DNA from: Torymus aiolomorphi
Lineage: Eukaryota > Arthropoda > Insecta > Hymenoptera > Torymidae
DNA length: 64,000 nt
Assembly (NCBI GenBank): GCA_036365515.1
Contig: CM070873.1
Location: forward strand, 191,510,604 to 191,574,603
Direction: 5' to 3'
The translations under genes and the position numbers were made by a program. Below, one piece after another: positions 9,648 to 19,900 of the stretch. How positions within the stretch are numbered: position 1 is the stretch's first letter; each line of letters opens with the position of its first letter. The notes under the pieces are model-generated. The model did no database searches, was not told the origin of the DNA, and saw nothing but the letters and a program-made list of their open reading frames with translations.

Positions 9648-10968
9648 CCCGTGTAGAAATTTTGGAGGTCATCCCCGTGAATAACTCCGATTCGGACGCG
9701 ATTTTCTGCAGTTGTACCTATCAGTGGATAACAGTCGAGATTCGGATATGATTTCCCTACTTTATCCCTTCTTTATTAAAGGCAGAGCCAATTGTACGAT
9801 TTTCCTGCCAGAATCGGATGTGATATTCGTAGCTGTGTATCAATAAAGCAGAAATCCGCTTTACCAACTGAAAACTTCGATAATCAGACCCGATTCTGCT
9901 AGGAAAATCGCATAAGTATCCTTGCTACTATAATTCTAAAAACTAATTTTTGTGCATGTTAAGAAAGTCTTTCTAAAGTATAAAATGACAGTAATGAGCA
10001 ATAAAACTATTCCATTATTTCGTTATACTCCTAGAGTGCTTAATTTTAATTCATTAAAACTGCAGATTTCTGTTTTATTCGTTGAGAGCTACGAACATCA
10101 GATCTGATTCTGACAACAAAATCGTGGGACTATCGCGTTTGTATTAAAATAATGTATATAATAAATAATAATTGCAAATAACAAAATACATTAAATATTT
10201 GTACTTTTCTGAATGATTTTCATTCTATTATACATTAAAATCAAGTTAAACTAAATTAATACATATGAATACTCAAATTATCACTTCACTGGGAAGTACT
10301 GTTTGTAGGTAAATGGATTAGACGTTGGACTACTGCACGGGAGACCCAGGTTCGAATCGCCATCATGGGAAAATTTTTTTAATTTCTTTAATTTTTTAAT
10401 TAATGTTTTAAACTTAATCATTTCAAATGTATTCATTAATATGTAAATATAAAAGATTTTTAAAAGATAAATAAACATTTAAATTAAATACATAATATAT
10501 GTAATATAAGTATAAGTACTTGAAAATAATTATTCGTGAAAATAACTGTCAGTACAAATATTAATAATAAATCTTATTTGCATCAATAATCTTTTTTTAA
10601 CAAAATTTACAGCTTTACGTTTGTTTAATTTTTACATTCTTTATTTTTTGATGCAACAAAATTAAAATAAAAAAATTCTATAATTTTTTAAATTTCCATA
10701 TTGACAATATAATTAATTTCTTTATTAATATATAACACGAGAATTTGTTGTTTTAACTATTTTCAAACAAACAAAACCATTCCCAAAATGCTCGAAATTC
10801 ATATGGATTCCTAGTCAGATTCTACCTTGGAATCCTCATCCGAATCGTGGAGAAAACAGTATTCAAAAAAGTGTCCGAATCAAGTACGATTTTCCTGTCT
10901 GAATCGTACTACAGTTACGGAAATCGCACCAGAATCGGGTTTGAGTTACCTATATTTTTCTACACGGG
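9648..10968. mobile_element. Non-autonomous DNA element with CCCGTGTAGAAA termini
   Basis: The 12-bp inverted termini CCCGTGTAGAAA are at 9648-9659 and, inverted, at 10957-10968. Both subterminal zones carry variants of CGATTTTCCTG-N4-GAATCGG in both orientations (about 9800, 9886, 10100, 10830, 10890), which look like transposase-binding repeats. It has no transposase ORF and no clear target duplication, so the superfamily is not assigned. Confidence 0.65.
10300..10376 (+). other. tRNA-like pol III box A/B pair
   Basis: TAGGTAAATGG at about 10306 resembles box A, and GGTTCGAATCG at about 10351 resembles box B. The acceptor and T stems do not pair, so this is not a functional tRNA. It may be a SINE head or tRNA relic inside the 9648-10968 element. 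Confidence 0.35.
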
Positions 10969-12275
10969 TCTATAAACCTAATTTGCATATCAACCACTAG
11001 GAGTTGTTTGATAATATCCGACTAAGAATATACGCTAGGTGTATAAAGGTTGTAAATGATTAAACAGAAAGTACAGACGAAATATCAATTTTCTCTGTGT
11101 TCATTATTGTTTGCGTGTGAATGTGTGTAATGAATATTAAAAAAAGAAAAAGATTTAGTGCAAATTACATTATAAAATAGGTATAGTACAAAAATCTTAA
11201 TATTATAAAGAAAGACTTAAAGCTAGATGCATACAATAGCTTATAATAAATGTAAACGATTAAATTTTCTCAAGTATAATACTATATTTTTATAAAAATA
11301 AGTTCTAAAATTGTAACAGTATTATACTACCTAATTTAATATAAACTCTAATGTGTTTAAAGTATATATTAGAATTCAAGTATATAATAGCTGAAAATAA
11401 CTCTATTTAATTATTACGTAATTAATATATATTAAAACATTGAATTAATAAGTCTACTAAAATTTGCACGGATGAACGTACAATAGGTAGATGATGTATA
11501 CTTTTAAATATATTCCGAATCTAAATTTGTAAAGTGCGATATCAAAGGAAAAAATAATTCCCGTTATTATTCAACTTGAAATATTTATAAATGCAACCTC
11601 TGTAAATAAGCGTTTAAGAGAAAAATAATGTTGGCGTGGGTGGTAGAGAGTTGCAGGCAAGCGAAAGAAACAGACCAGATGCACTGTTTGTAATCGCAGT
11701 GTTTCCCCGGTTTATTGGTTTTGGAGGTTTGGAAAATTCCGATCCCGTACTCGGGCCCGAGAAAGTTATTGCTTGCAGATGTTAGGGTCTAGAGATTAGA
11801 CCCTGGGAAAGCAAAAAGACTATTTTTTATAACGGTCTACTCGGAAACCTTGACTCTGGACGGTGCTTACTGAGGATGATTATAAAAGAAAGGAAACAGA
11901 AACATTTTACGACAAGTTTCGAAGAGGAACGCATCGTACCCTTATCCGAAAGTGTTTGCGGTTGGGATTTTCGTATGACCGAAAATCTTTTGACCTGGGT
12001 TTATGATCCGAAGCGATGATAATTGTAGAATATACGAATTCTAAATTATTTTTCCTTGCATTTATTCAATATGATTAAATGGTAAGGACCTTTAATGCCG
12101 ATGAAAATACATGCTCCAAATTAATCACATATGCGTTATAAATGCATCGCACAGATTCTATGTACGAGGGAATGGAAAGAGTGAAAGGATATTTTATGAG
12201 TCGGTAATTTCAACTTAAACTGTAATTATCTCAATAATTTGCAGAAAACTAAGTGTAGTTTACTATTTCTAAAAA
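10969..12275. other. No gene recognised
   Basis: AT-rich DNA. A higher-GC block at 11630-12030 looks LTR- or leader-like (TATAAAAG-like text near 11882), but no second copy is present in the window. Confidence 0.35.
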
Positions 12276-12279
12276 ATGT

Positions 12280-12935
12280 TCCCTGTTTGTCAATTATGTC
12301 ACAAACTTGTTCACATTTCTAGACAATGCTCTAAACTGGAAATCTGTCAATTATGCTCTGAGTAGGCCATACAGCGACTAATTGTCATAGTCGTCCGATT
12401 CAATCCGGAACTTGGTCATTTAATATCGTAAATGGTTTTGGAAACCAATTTATTGATTCGATTAAACGATTCCTTACAGAACGCTTATCGACTTCCCAAC
12501 GAAAGTATTACTCAGTATGCAAATAGATTAATTATTAAAACTAATGAAGTAGTAGAAAAATGTGATCCAGAAACTATACCAACTATAACAAGCTCTGTTA
12601 TACGAAACTATAACAGCTCAGAGTGTACTTACCAACATTTTATAAAAAGATAAAAATCTGGTTCATATTGTAAACAATGTAAAACTGCGAGAAACTTTTA
12701 TGGTTAAAAGTAACTACAAAAATATTAAATCACCTTTTAATTGTTTTTTTTTTTTTATAAAAATTAAATTATCACTTTTTAAAATACTTGATTTTAATTC
12801 AAAGACACCTAATGTCAAATATATTAGTAATATTATACAGAATAATGTAAAACATTATTAAATATGCAAATAGGTTAACTATAAAAGCCAATGGAGCATT
12901 AGAGAAATACAAATCAGAAAGTATTTTGATAATAC
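12280..12935 (+). pseudogene. Gag remnant with two zinc knuckles, partly duplicated
   Basis: 12288-12330 encodes a CX2CX4HX4C knuckle (CQLCHKLVHISRQC). A second knuckle (ICQLC...GHTATNC) follows at about 12345-12395 with one frame break. 12432-12653 encodes a capsid-like piece containing NAYRLPNESITQYANRLI. A diverged second copy of that piece begins near 12862 (YANRLTIKANGALEKY) but has decayed. The order (knuckle before capsid) and the duplication suggest rearranged retrotransposon debris. Family not assigned. Confidence 0.55.
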
Positions 12936-13011
12936 TTGTAGTTGTTTTAAAATTACTCATAAACAAAAATTTCAATAGGATTTTATAAATAGGTTTAAAT
13001 GTTATCATCAT

Positions 13012-13192
13012 TCGAGAAAAAGATTTTCGAGTAAATATCTATTCGAACAAATATCCGTTCGAACAAATGTCCGTTCGAGCAAATGTCCGTTCGAGCAAAT
13101 GTCCATTCGAGCAAACGTCATTTCGAGCAAATGTGTTCGAGCAAAAGTGTTCGAGCCAAAAATTTTCGAGCAACTGTCCGGATACCGATCCA
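13012..13192 (+). repeat. Short tandem array of TTCGAGCAAATGTCCG units
   Basis: About nine imperfect 14-19-bp units, drifting from TTCGAACAAATATCCG to TTCGAGCAAATGTCCG to GTGTTCGAGCAAAA. It ends in CTGTCCGGATACCG, which resembles the GTGTCCGGTTACG that ends module B at 24056. Only one arm is present. Confidence 0.75.
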
Positions 13193-13906
13193 GGTACCGG
13201 TAACTTTGAAGTCAATCAGTTATAATATCTATTGCAATTTATAGAAAATTCAAAGTAAGTGAGGTTTGAGCACATTGGTAAATATATTGTATGAAGTATT
13301 CGACAAATCAAATTAGTTTTTTAATGTACATTTACTGCTAATACAAAATTTTGTAGCAAGATAAGTGACATGAAGTCTTCAAATGATACTCAATCACAGA
13401 ATGACTTTCGGTTGCATGATTTAACATTTTTATGGTTTTTATCATTTCTCAATGTGCTGTAGAATTTTTTCCTTAGATCCAGCCATAAACTTTTTTTTTA
13501 AATTAAAGTATTTTGTCCAAAGAATTGAAAAAAACTTTGGTGGAGAAATTTGGTACTGGCGTAGTCCTTACTTTTGGTCGATGAAGTTATACCAAAAACC
13601 AACCAATCAAAGACTTTCAAAAAGGGTCATAAAAAATACTGGCGTATTCTACACGTAAAATGCCAACTTTTTCCTAATCAATGTTCTCTATAAAAAGTTT
13701 CAAGATTTTGAGTAAAAAAATGAATAAACTTGGATTTTTACCAAAAATTGCAAAAACTTTGAATTTTCAATGTTGTATAACTTTTTTATTTATGCAAATA
13801 TCGACCTAAAATTTGAGGAACATTTTTTTTTTCATAAAAAACTAAAAGTAAACGAGTTTTGAGAGATTTTAAAGTTTTGACATGCTCACTTCACCTGAAA
13901 CATCCC
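13193..13906. other. No gene recognised
   Basis: AT-rich DNA without a supported ORF. At 13882-13905 it carries CTCACTTCACCTGAAACATC, similar to the arm repeat of module B, directly before the (TA)n tract. Confidence 0.4.
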
Positions 13907-14175
13907 ATATATATATATATATATATACACTTGTTTTAACAGATTTATGGAGCCCTTTTATACACATGAGCATATTTATGGAGCCCGTTTTCTTTTATGG
14001 AGCCCGGGGCCCATAAAATATTTTTCTAGGGCGTTTATGGAGCCCGATCTAGAGTCTATAACCCCAGGGTCCATTATTTCTTTAGTCACTTGCCATAGGG
14101 ATCTCTGGGCTGTAGGTACTAATATACAGGGATGGGCTCCATAAACGGATGGGGGATAATTATATATATATATAT
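13907..14175 (-). mobile_element. (TA)n-bounded module A, TTTATGGAGCCC arms
   Basis: (TA)n tracts lie at 13907-13927 and 14160-14175. The left arm has four TTTATGGAGCCC units and the right arm an inverted GGGCTCCATAAA. The 17-nt core GTGACTAAAGAAATAAT is on the minus strand at 14073-14089, followed by GGACCCTGGGGTTATAGA. No ORF is supported. Gypsy-B is inserted in the right TA tract, so module B is the original neighbour. Confidence 0.7.
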
Positions 14176-15249
14176 TGTAACAGGATGGCTAGTGGGGGAT
14201 AATCCCAACAAGCCACAGGCCAGCGATGCCCTAGAACACGGTGCCGCGGGTGTCAGACTAAAATGACTTGCCCGGGGATCTGCTCCTGGAATCCCGAAAA
14301 CAACGCGAAGATCGCACACGAACTTCGCTTTCCAACTAATTAGATCGCTGAGTGAAAAGCGCGCGCTCGAAGAGTAAAGCGCGCGGCCGCTATGCTCAGA
14401 TATGAAAACGACCGGCGGAGTCGTTTTCCCGCAGAGGCGGCGGTATCCGGGAGAAGGACAGGTTGTAATGAACAACGCGACAAGTAACTAGATATCACAG
14501 TATATTAAAATCATTAATAACTACAAGCACAACGCACGTGCTGATTAGAACAAATGAGTTAGTTTGCGCGCGACCGTTAAGATTCAAACGCGCGAACGAT
14601 ACGGCGCGCGGCGAAGCTGCTATTCTCGCGCGCGGTGTTAAAGTACGGCGGGCTGACATACACCCGCACGTACACGGCACAGAAAGCTTGCATGGGGCGA
14701 TTTCCGTGCGAGCCTTTACAATAAACCCGCGAGAGGAGAGTAGAAAACTTACGTTAGGAAGGAGCAGCCGGTGCACTCGACTCTCTCTCGCTCCCTGTCG
14801 CTCGCACAGCAGTTGCGCTCTCTTTCTCTCTCTCTCTTGCTCGCTGTATTGGGTCGGCAGGCGGGCTGGCTGCCGGCTCGTCGCTCGCAGTCTCGTGCGG
14901 CTCACGCGGCTCGGGATCGCTCTCTCTCTCTGTCTCTCTTTCGCTCGTACACTATATGCGGCGCCTCCACTACACTCGCGGGGTCTCACAAAGAACGGTA
15001 GGACGGCGCGGACAAGTAAACTCAGGAGAGACACGGAGGAGATGTTTCACGCGCGAAGGCAGACACGAAGATGGCTGCCGTGACTCCTATAAAGCCGTAG
15101 CAGCTTCGCGGGTACGCGACGGGCATATTACGCGTCGCGAGACCGTTTTAATCCGGTCGGGATGCTCGCGCGCTCGCGCCCCCGGTGAGCATGCCGGCTC
15201 GGCGCGGGTCATACGAATCTCGAATTACCTAACTCGCGCACGCGTTACA
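14176..15249 (-). repeat. Gypsy-B 3' LTR
   Basis: 1,074 bp, ending TGTAAC/GTTACA. It is nearly identical to 22435-23499. Differences include the CT microsatellite length near 14820 and isolated substitutions. Confidence 0.92.
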
Positions 15250-15259
15250 CCCCCCCGCC
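15250..15259 (-). other. Gypsy-B polypurine tract
   Basis: On the minus strand GGCGGGGGGG directly precedes the 3' LTR. This is where plus-strand DNA synthesis would be primed. Confidence 0.75.
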
Positions 15260-15473
15260 AGACGCTGCTTAGGGGACCGCGAGCAGCTCTGCCATCCATG
15301 GCCGTCGTCGTACCTGAAAATAAGGTTAATGCGGTGGAGCCTTTCGGGAAGGAATTTTGGACAGGAGAAGTATAAGAATCGGAGTCACCCATTATCTTTT
15401 TTTTTTTTTTTTTTTAAATTTTTATTAAAAAAAAACAAAAAAAAACAAGAAACCCTTCGGGGCTTAGTCCTCT

Positions 15474-16571
15474 TCAGCTGGCCCGGGAGTAAGTCCGGCG
15501 CCCCTTGTGGCGAGCTTGGTTGGGGCAGTGCTTCGACTTCTTTACCCCAAGCTCGCCACACATGAAGCACCGGGGAAGCGCCTGTGCATTTAACGCCTCC
15601 CGGGCCGCCTGCTCCTCTTCGAGCGCCCTTTGGAGGCGCTCCTCTTCTCGTAGGAGACGACGCTGGGCCTCCTCTTTGGACCGACGCGCCGTCTCCTCCG
15701 CCTTATCCCTGGCTCGCCTGGCCTCTTCCATGCGGTCCTGCGCACGTGCCAGACGAGCCTCCTCCTCCTTCTGCAAGGCGGCGCGGCGCAGCCTGGCGGC
15801 CCTGGCCTCTGCGGCGGCCGCGAGCTCTTCTCGCCGGCCTTGGGCCATTCCGACACATTTGCCGGCTTGCCGCTCGCCGGCCTCACCATGGCACTGGAGA
15901 AAATCCTCCAGTGCGGCCAGGGCAGCGCCCTCCGCAGCGCGCGAGGACTTGCTGAGGCGCCGCGCCTCCTCTAGAGCCTGCTCCACCGGGACCCAGGCCG
16001 CACCGACTCCATCGGTCGGTGCTCCTTTTGGGGCCTGGGTCGGAGCATCTCCTTCTTTTCCTTGTGCGGCCCGAGCCGCGCCGGCGTCAACTTCCGGCGC
16101 ACAATGATGGGCTCGAGCCGCCTCCTCTTCGGAAACTCGGCCGGCACCAATCGGCTCGACTGGTGCTTCTTCTGGCCGAGCCCCTCTCTTCTCCCGTTGC
16201 TCCTTCGGAGGATGAGGTCGCCGGAGCGGGGACGGGCCAACGCCTGCGTCGGTTGGTCCCGAAAGTCCCCTTCTTGGTTCCGGCGCCTCTAACTCCTCTA
16301 TGACAAGTGTGGAGGGCTCTTCCACTGGCGGTGGTGCCTGTGTCACCACGTCTATGCCCTCCACTACCTGCTCCAGGAAGTCAATGACGGCGGGGTCAGG
16401 GTTGCACTGGATCAATCCAGCAATCACCTTCTTCGCCGTTTCTGCTATTTCTGGAGTCAGGCCCTGCATATCCTGCAACAGGTAAATTGACCCCGGAGAT
16501 TGGTGAGACTGAGGATCGGAAAACAAGGACGAACACGGGTTAGTACGGACGGCACAATTTCTGGACGACAC
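15474..16571 (-). CDS. Gypsy-B third ORF (env position): coiled coil with C-terminal Cys/His cluster
   Basis: An open frame follows pol. The first ATG is at 16469, giving about 331 residues; the frame is open further upstream to about 16600. A typical acceptor (pyrimidine-rich, TTACCTGTTGCAG) ends 3 nt before that ATG, suggesting expression from a spliced subgenomic RNA. The N-terminus is helical (MQGLTPEIAETAKK). The middle is Pro/Ala/Glu-rich. Roughly the last 130 residues before the end are a highly charged Ala/Arg/Glu helix that should form a coiled coil. The C-terminus has CFMCGELGVKKSKHC, a Cys-x2-Cys...His-Cys cluster resembling but not matching a retroviral zinc knuckle. There is no signal peptide or transmembrane segment, so it is not an envelope. 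Function unknown; a nucleic-acid-binding, Gag-like accessory role is only a guess. Confidence 0.6.
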   Translation of the reverse strand: MSSRNCAVRTNPCSSLFSDPQSHQSPGSIYLLQDMQGLTPEIAETAKKVIAGLIQCNPDPAVIDFLEQVVEGIDVVTQAPPPVEEPSTLVIEELEAPEPRRGLSGPTDAGVGPSPLRRPHPPKEQREKRGARPEEAPVEPIGAGRVSEEEAARAHHCAPEVDAGAARAAQGKEGDAPTQAPKGAPTDGVGAAWVPVEQALEEARRLSKSSRAAEGAALAALEDFLQCHGEAGERQAGKCVGMAQGRREELAAAAEARAARLRRAALQKEEEARLARAQDRMEEARRARDKAEETARRSKEEAQRRLLREEERLQRALEEEQAAREALNAQALPRCFMCGELGVKKSKHCPNQARHKGRRTYSRAS

Positions 16572-16573
16572 AG

Positions 16574-16876
16574 TTAGCGCTTTTCGGACGCTCGGGTTCG
16601 ACGGGGGCTAATTGGCCCGACATCGGCAGGTGTAGGCTTCTTCTTCGAGCCCTTTGGCCTCCCTGGGCCTCGTTTGGATTCTGTTGGACCGACCGCATGC
16701 GTAGATCGGCCGTCGCTCGCACGCTTTCCTGTCCTAACTAACAGCGCGGTCTTACGAGGTGGACCGCGCCTCTTAGCCGTCGCCCGAGACTGCACATTCC
16801 CCTGGCTAACTCTGTTGCCCGCTGGCACGTTACGTTCGGCTGAAAAGTCCCTCGGTGGTAGCGACTGGGCTACTTC
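16574..16876 (-). CDS. Gypsy-B frame after pol with an AT-hook
   Basis: Directly after the pol TAA (16877-16879) the same frame stays open for about 100 codons, to a TAA at 16574. It is very basic (KRRGPPRK) and carries KRGPGRPKGSKKK, a good AT-hook of the GRP type that binds the minor groove of AT-rich DNA. There is no in-frame ATG at its head, so it would need stop readthrough from pol, splicing, or a non-AUG start (GTG at 16828). It overlaps the upstream part of the third ORF in another frame. Integrase tails of other Gypsy lineages carry chromodomains that steer integration, so an AT-hook here could do similar work. That is inference. Confidence 0.45.
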   Translation of the reverse strand, partial: EVAQSLPPRDFSAERNVPAGNRVSQGNVQSRATAKRRGPPRKTALLVRTGKRASDGRSTHAVGPTESKRGPGRPKGSKKKPTPADVGPISPRRTRASEKR

Positions 16877-16960
16877 TTAACTACTTTTGTCCAAGTAGTT
16901 TTTGGGCTCTTCTGCGGAGACGTATCGCTTGAGTTGCTGCGCATGGACGGGACTGAACGT

Positions 16961-19900
16961 TCAACCATCCTCACCTTGGATCTCATAGGTGTTTTCGCCT
17001 AGAATATTCACAATCGTGTAGGGTCCCGCGTACTTCGGGGCTAATTTGGCAGAAATCCCCTCAGCTACTGAGGATAGTACCTTATTCTCTCTCCATACAC
17101 GATCGCCTAGACTGAATTCTGGAGGTCGGCGATGAGCGTCATAATATTTGGCTTGTCTCGCCTGCTCCGCTTGCGCGTCGGCCGCCGCCCGAACATGCAA
17201 TTCGCGGAGCTTGTCCATGCGCGCCACCCAATTATTTATCGCCTCTTGCTGCCCTTGCTCTTCGGCTAACCTGTCTTCCTCCCGCCTTAGTGTCTTCGGT
17301 GGGTCAGGCTGCCGGCCGTAAAGGAGCATGGCAGGGCTTATCTTGGTAGAGTTGTGTTCTGCCGTATTATACGCGAACGCCAGCTCGTTCAGATGCTCAT
17401 CCCAGGACCGGTGATTCTCCTCAGAGTAAGACATGATCATGGTCTTCACCGTTCGGTTCACACGCTCGGCGGGATTGGCTTGAGGGTGATATGGTGGTGT
17501 AAACGTGCGATGCACGTTTCTCTCCTTTAAGAATGCCTCTAAGGGTGCATTCTTAAATTCAGTCCCATTATCGGAGAGAAACACCTCGGGGACTCCGAAC
17601 CGCAGACATACTCGTTCGTTGAGCCCTTTTATCACCGATATGCCATTTGCCCTTTTTATCGGAATTACTTCGATCCAGCGTGTGAACAGGTCCTGGAAGA
17701 TGAGAATGTATTCGTGGCCGTGCTTGGTTTTAAGGAGGGATCCCATAATGTCGCTGGCCACGATTTGCCATGGACGCTGTGTTATACGACGTGCCATGAA
17801 TCCTGCTGGAGCGCGCTGTTCGACTTTGCACTGCTGGCAAATTTGGCACTGGTTCACGTATCTGGCCACATTTCGAGACATGTGTGACCAATAATACTTC
17901 CGCCTTACTCTCTCTAGAGTTTTCTCACGGCCCAAGTGCCCAGCAGTTGGAAAGTCATGGCATTCTCCCAGTACTTCGCGTCGCTTTTCGTGAGGGACTG
18001 CTAACTTCCATGCATCGTCGTCGCCGAGAGATTCGTCTATGACTTCATTAGGGTTGTACTTGTACAGTCTCCCCCCCGCCAGCTTGAACGTGGAGAAGTC
18101 TCGCGGCTGCTGTTGAACCTCTTTCACGATCTTGAGGTACCAGTGGTCGTTTGTATCGCGCTCGAGCTCTAACGCGGCGACCGCTGGCTCTTCTTCCTCG
18201 AACATCCGTGAAAGGGCATCTGGGACATTGTTCAACGAGCCCTTTCGATGTTCGACCGTGAAACTGTGGTTCTGCAGCTCCAAAGCCCACCTAGCTAACC
18301 TGCCGGTCGGGTTTTGGAGATCACGGAGCCACTTCAAGCTGCTATGGTCCGTGATAACCTTGAAGTCGTAGGCCTCTATATACGAACGGAACTTTTTAAT
18401 TGCCCAGAGAATTGCTAGACATTCTCGTTCCGTCACGCTATAATTCGTCTCGGCTGCGCTCAGAGTTCGACTCGCGAACTCTAGGACTCTTTCATCGCCG
18501 TCAATTATTTGGTATAGCACCGCTCCCAGACCTGTATCGCTTGCGTCAGTTTGTAGCACGAACTGCGCGTTAGATACCGGTCTGTGTAGAATCGGTGCAG
18601 AAGCTACTAGCGCTTTTAGCTTTTGGAAGGCCTCTACTTGTGCCGTTAACCACTCATATTTCCGATACTTTTTCGTTAATTCGGTCAGTGGTTCAGCAAT
18701 TGTGGCGAAGTTCGATAAAAACTTTCTATACCATGAGGCCATTCCTAAGAAGCGTTTCAGCTGACGGAGGTTTTTCGGTACCGGATACTCCATAATGGGC
18801 TTTATTTTCTCGGGGTCTGGCTTAAAACCATCTCTATTTACTATGACCCCGAGATATTGGACCTCATCGCGACAGAAGACGCTCTTCTCGCGATTTATTG
18901 TGAGGCCCGCGTCCTGTATCCTGTCCAAAACTCTTTTTAGAACCTCTTTATGCTCCTCGAATGTCTCTGTGACTATTATTATATCGTCGAGATACGAGTA
19001 AGCAAAAGGTTCGAGTTCGGGGCCGATGACTTTGTCAATCAGCCTCTGGAAGGACGCTCCGGCATACGAAAGACCGTAGGGGATTCTCGTAAATTGGAAA
19101 AGCCCTTTGCCTGGAACGGTGAAGGCCGTAGTCTCTTTGGACTCCAGACTAAGTGGTATCTGGTGGTACGCACTGCTTAAATCCAACGTGGAGATGTATC
19201 GCGCTTTCTGCAGTTTGCGCAAGATGCTTTCCATGTATGGTAACGGGTACGCGTCTGGCCTTGACGCTGCGTTCACTTTTCTGAAGTCCACGCAGAAACA
19301 GAACTTCCCGTTTGACTTGCGTACCATTACCACTGGACTTGACCAGCCACTTGTCGAGGGTTCTATTACTCCCGCGACTAGCATTTCCTCCACCTGTTTG
19401 TGCATCTCTTCCTCGAGTTTCTGAGATACAGGGTAGTACTTCTGTTTAATGAGTCTTGTAGATCCGACGTCTATTGCATGCTCGATCCACGAAGTACACC
19501 CTAGTGGTGCCAGGCTGCTACCGATCAGCTGAGCTACTAAAGCTTCTACCTCTTTGCGCTGTTCTTCTGTTGGGTCCGTAACCCTATAGCTGATACGGAC
19601 ACGGTGTTGTTTGCGGTTATGGCTGCTACTTCTAACTTTACGCTTGTGCTGTTGGTGCCCCATCGCCGCCACACTTGGATTCTGCTTTTTCCGCTGATCC
19701 GTGGGCGGCTCTGTCGGCACGTAGACAAACTCTGGCATGTATGTGCGCTCGGGCGGTGGTGGCGAGTGATACACCTTATCTGCCGCGAGCGCTAATTCGG
19801 CTTCCCGGGCCAGGTCCAGGAGCCCTCGGTAATCCGTAATTTGATTTCGCATTACCATCTTTTGCAGTTCTGGCCGCATGTTCCGGTGCAACATGTCTAA

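Noticed and set aside
10300..10376. Functional tRNA gene
   Set aside because: Box A/B are present, but acceptor and T stems cannot pair.
14495..15375. Overlapping ORFs up to 181 codons on both strands (and their copies at 22348-23535)
   Set aside because: They lie in the two LTRs, are GC-rich, Arg/Ser-biased and show no domain; present in both LTR copies only because the LTRs are repeats.
15505..16485. Ala/Ser/Arg-rich plus-strand ORFs (200 and 123 codons)
   Set aside because: Shadows of the minus-strand third ORF of Gypsy-B, which has the coherent coiled-coil pattern.
15474..16571. Envelope glycoprotein
   Set aside because: Position fits, but there is no signal peptide, transmembrane helix or cleavage site; the protein is a charged coiled coil.
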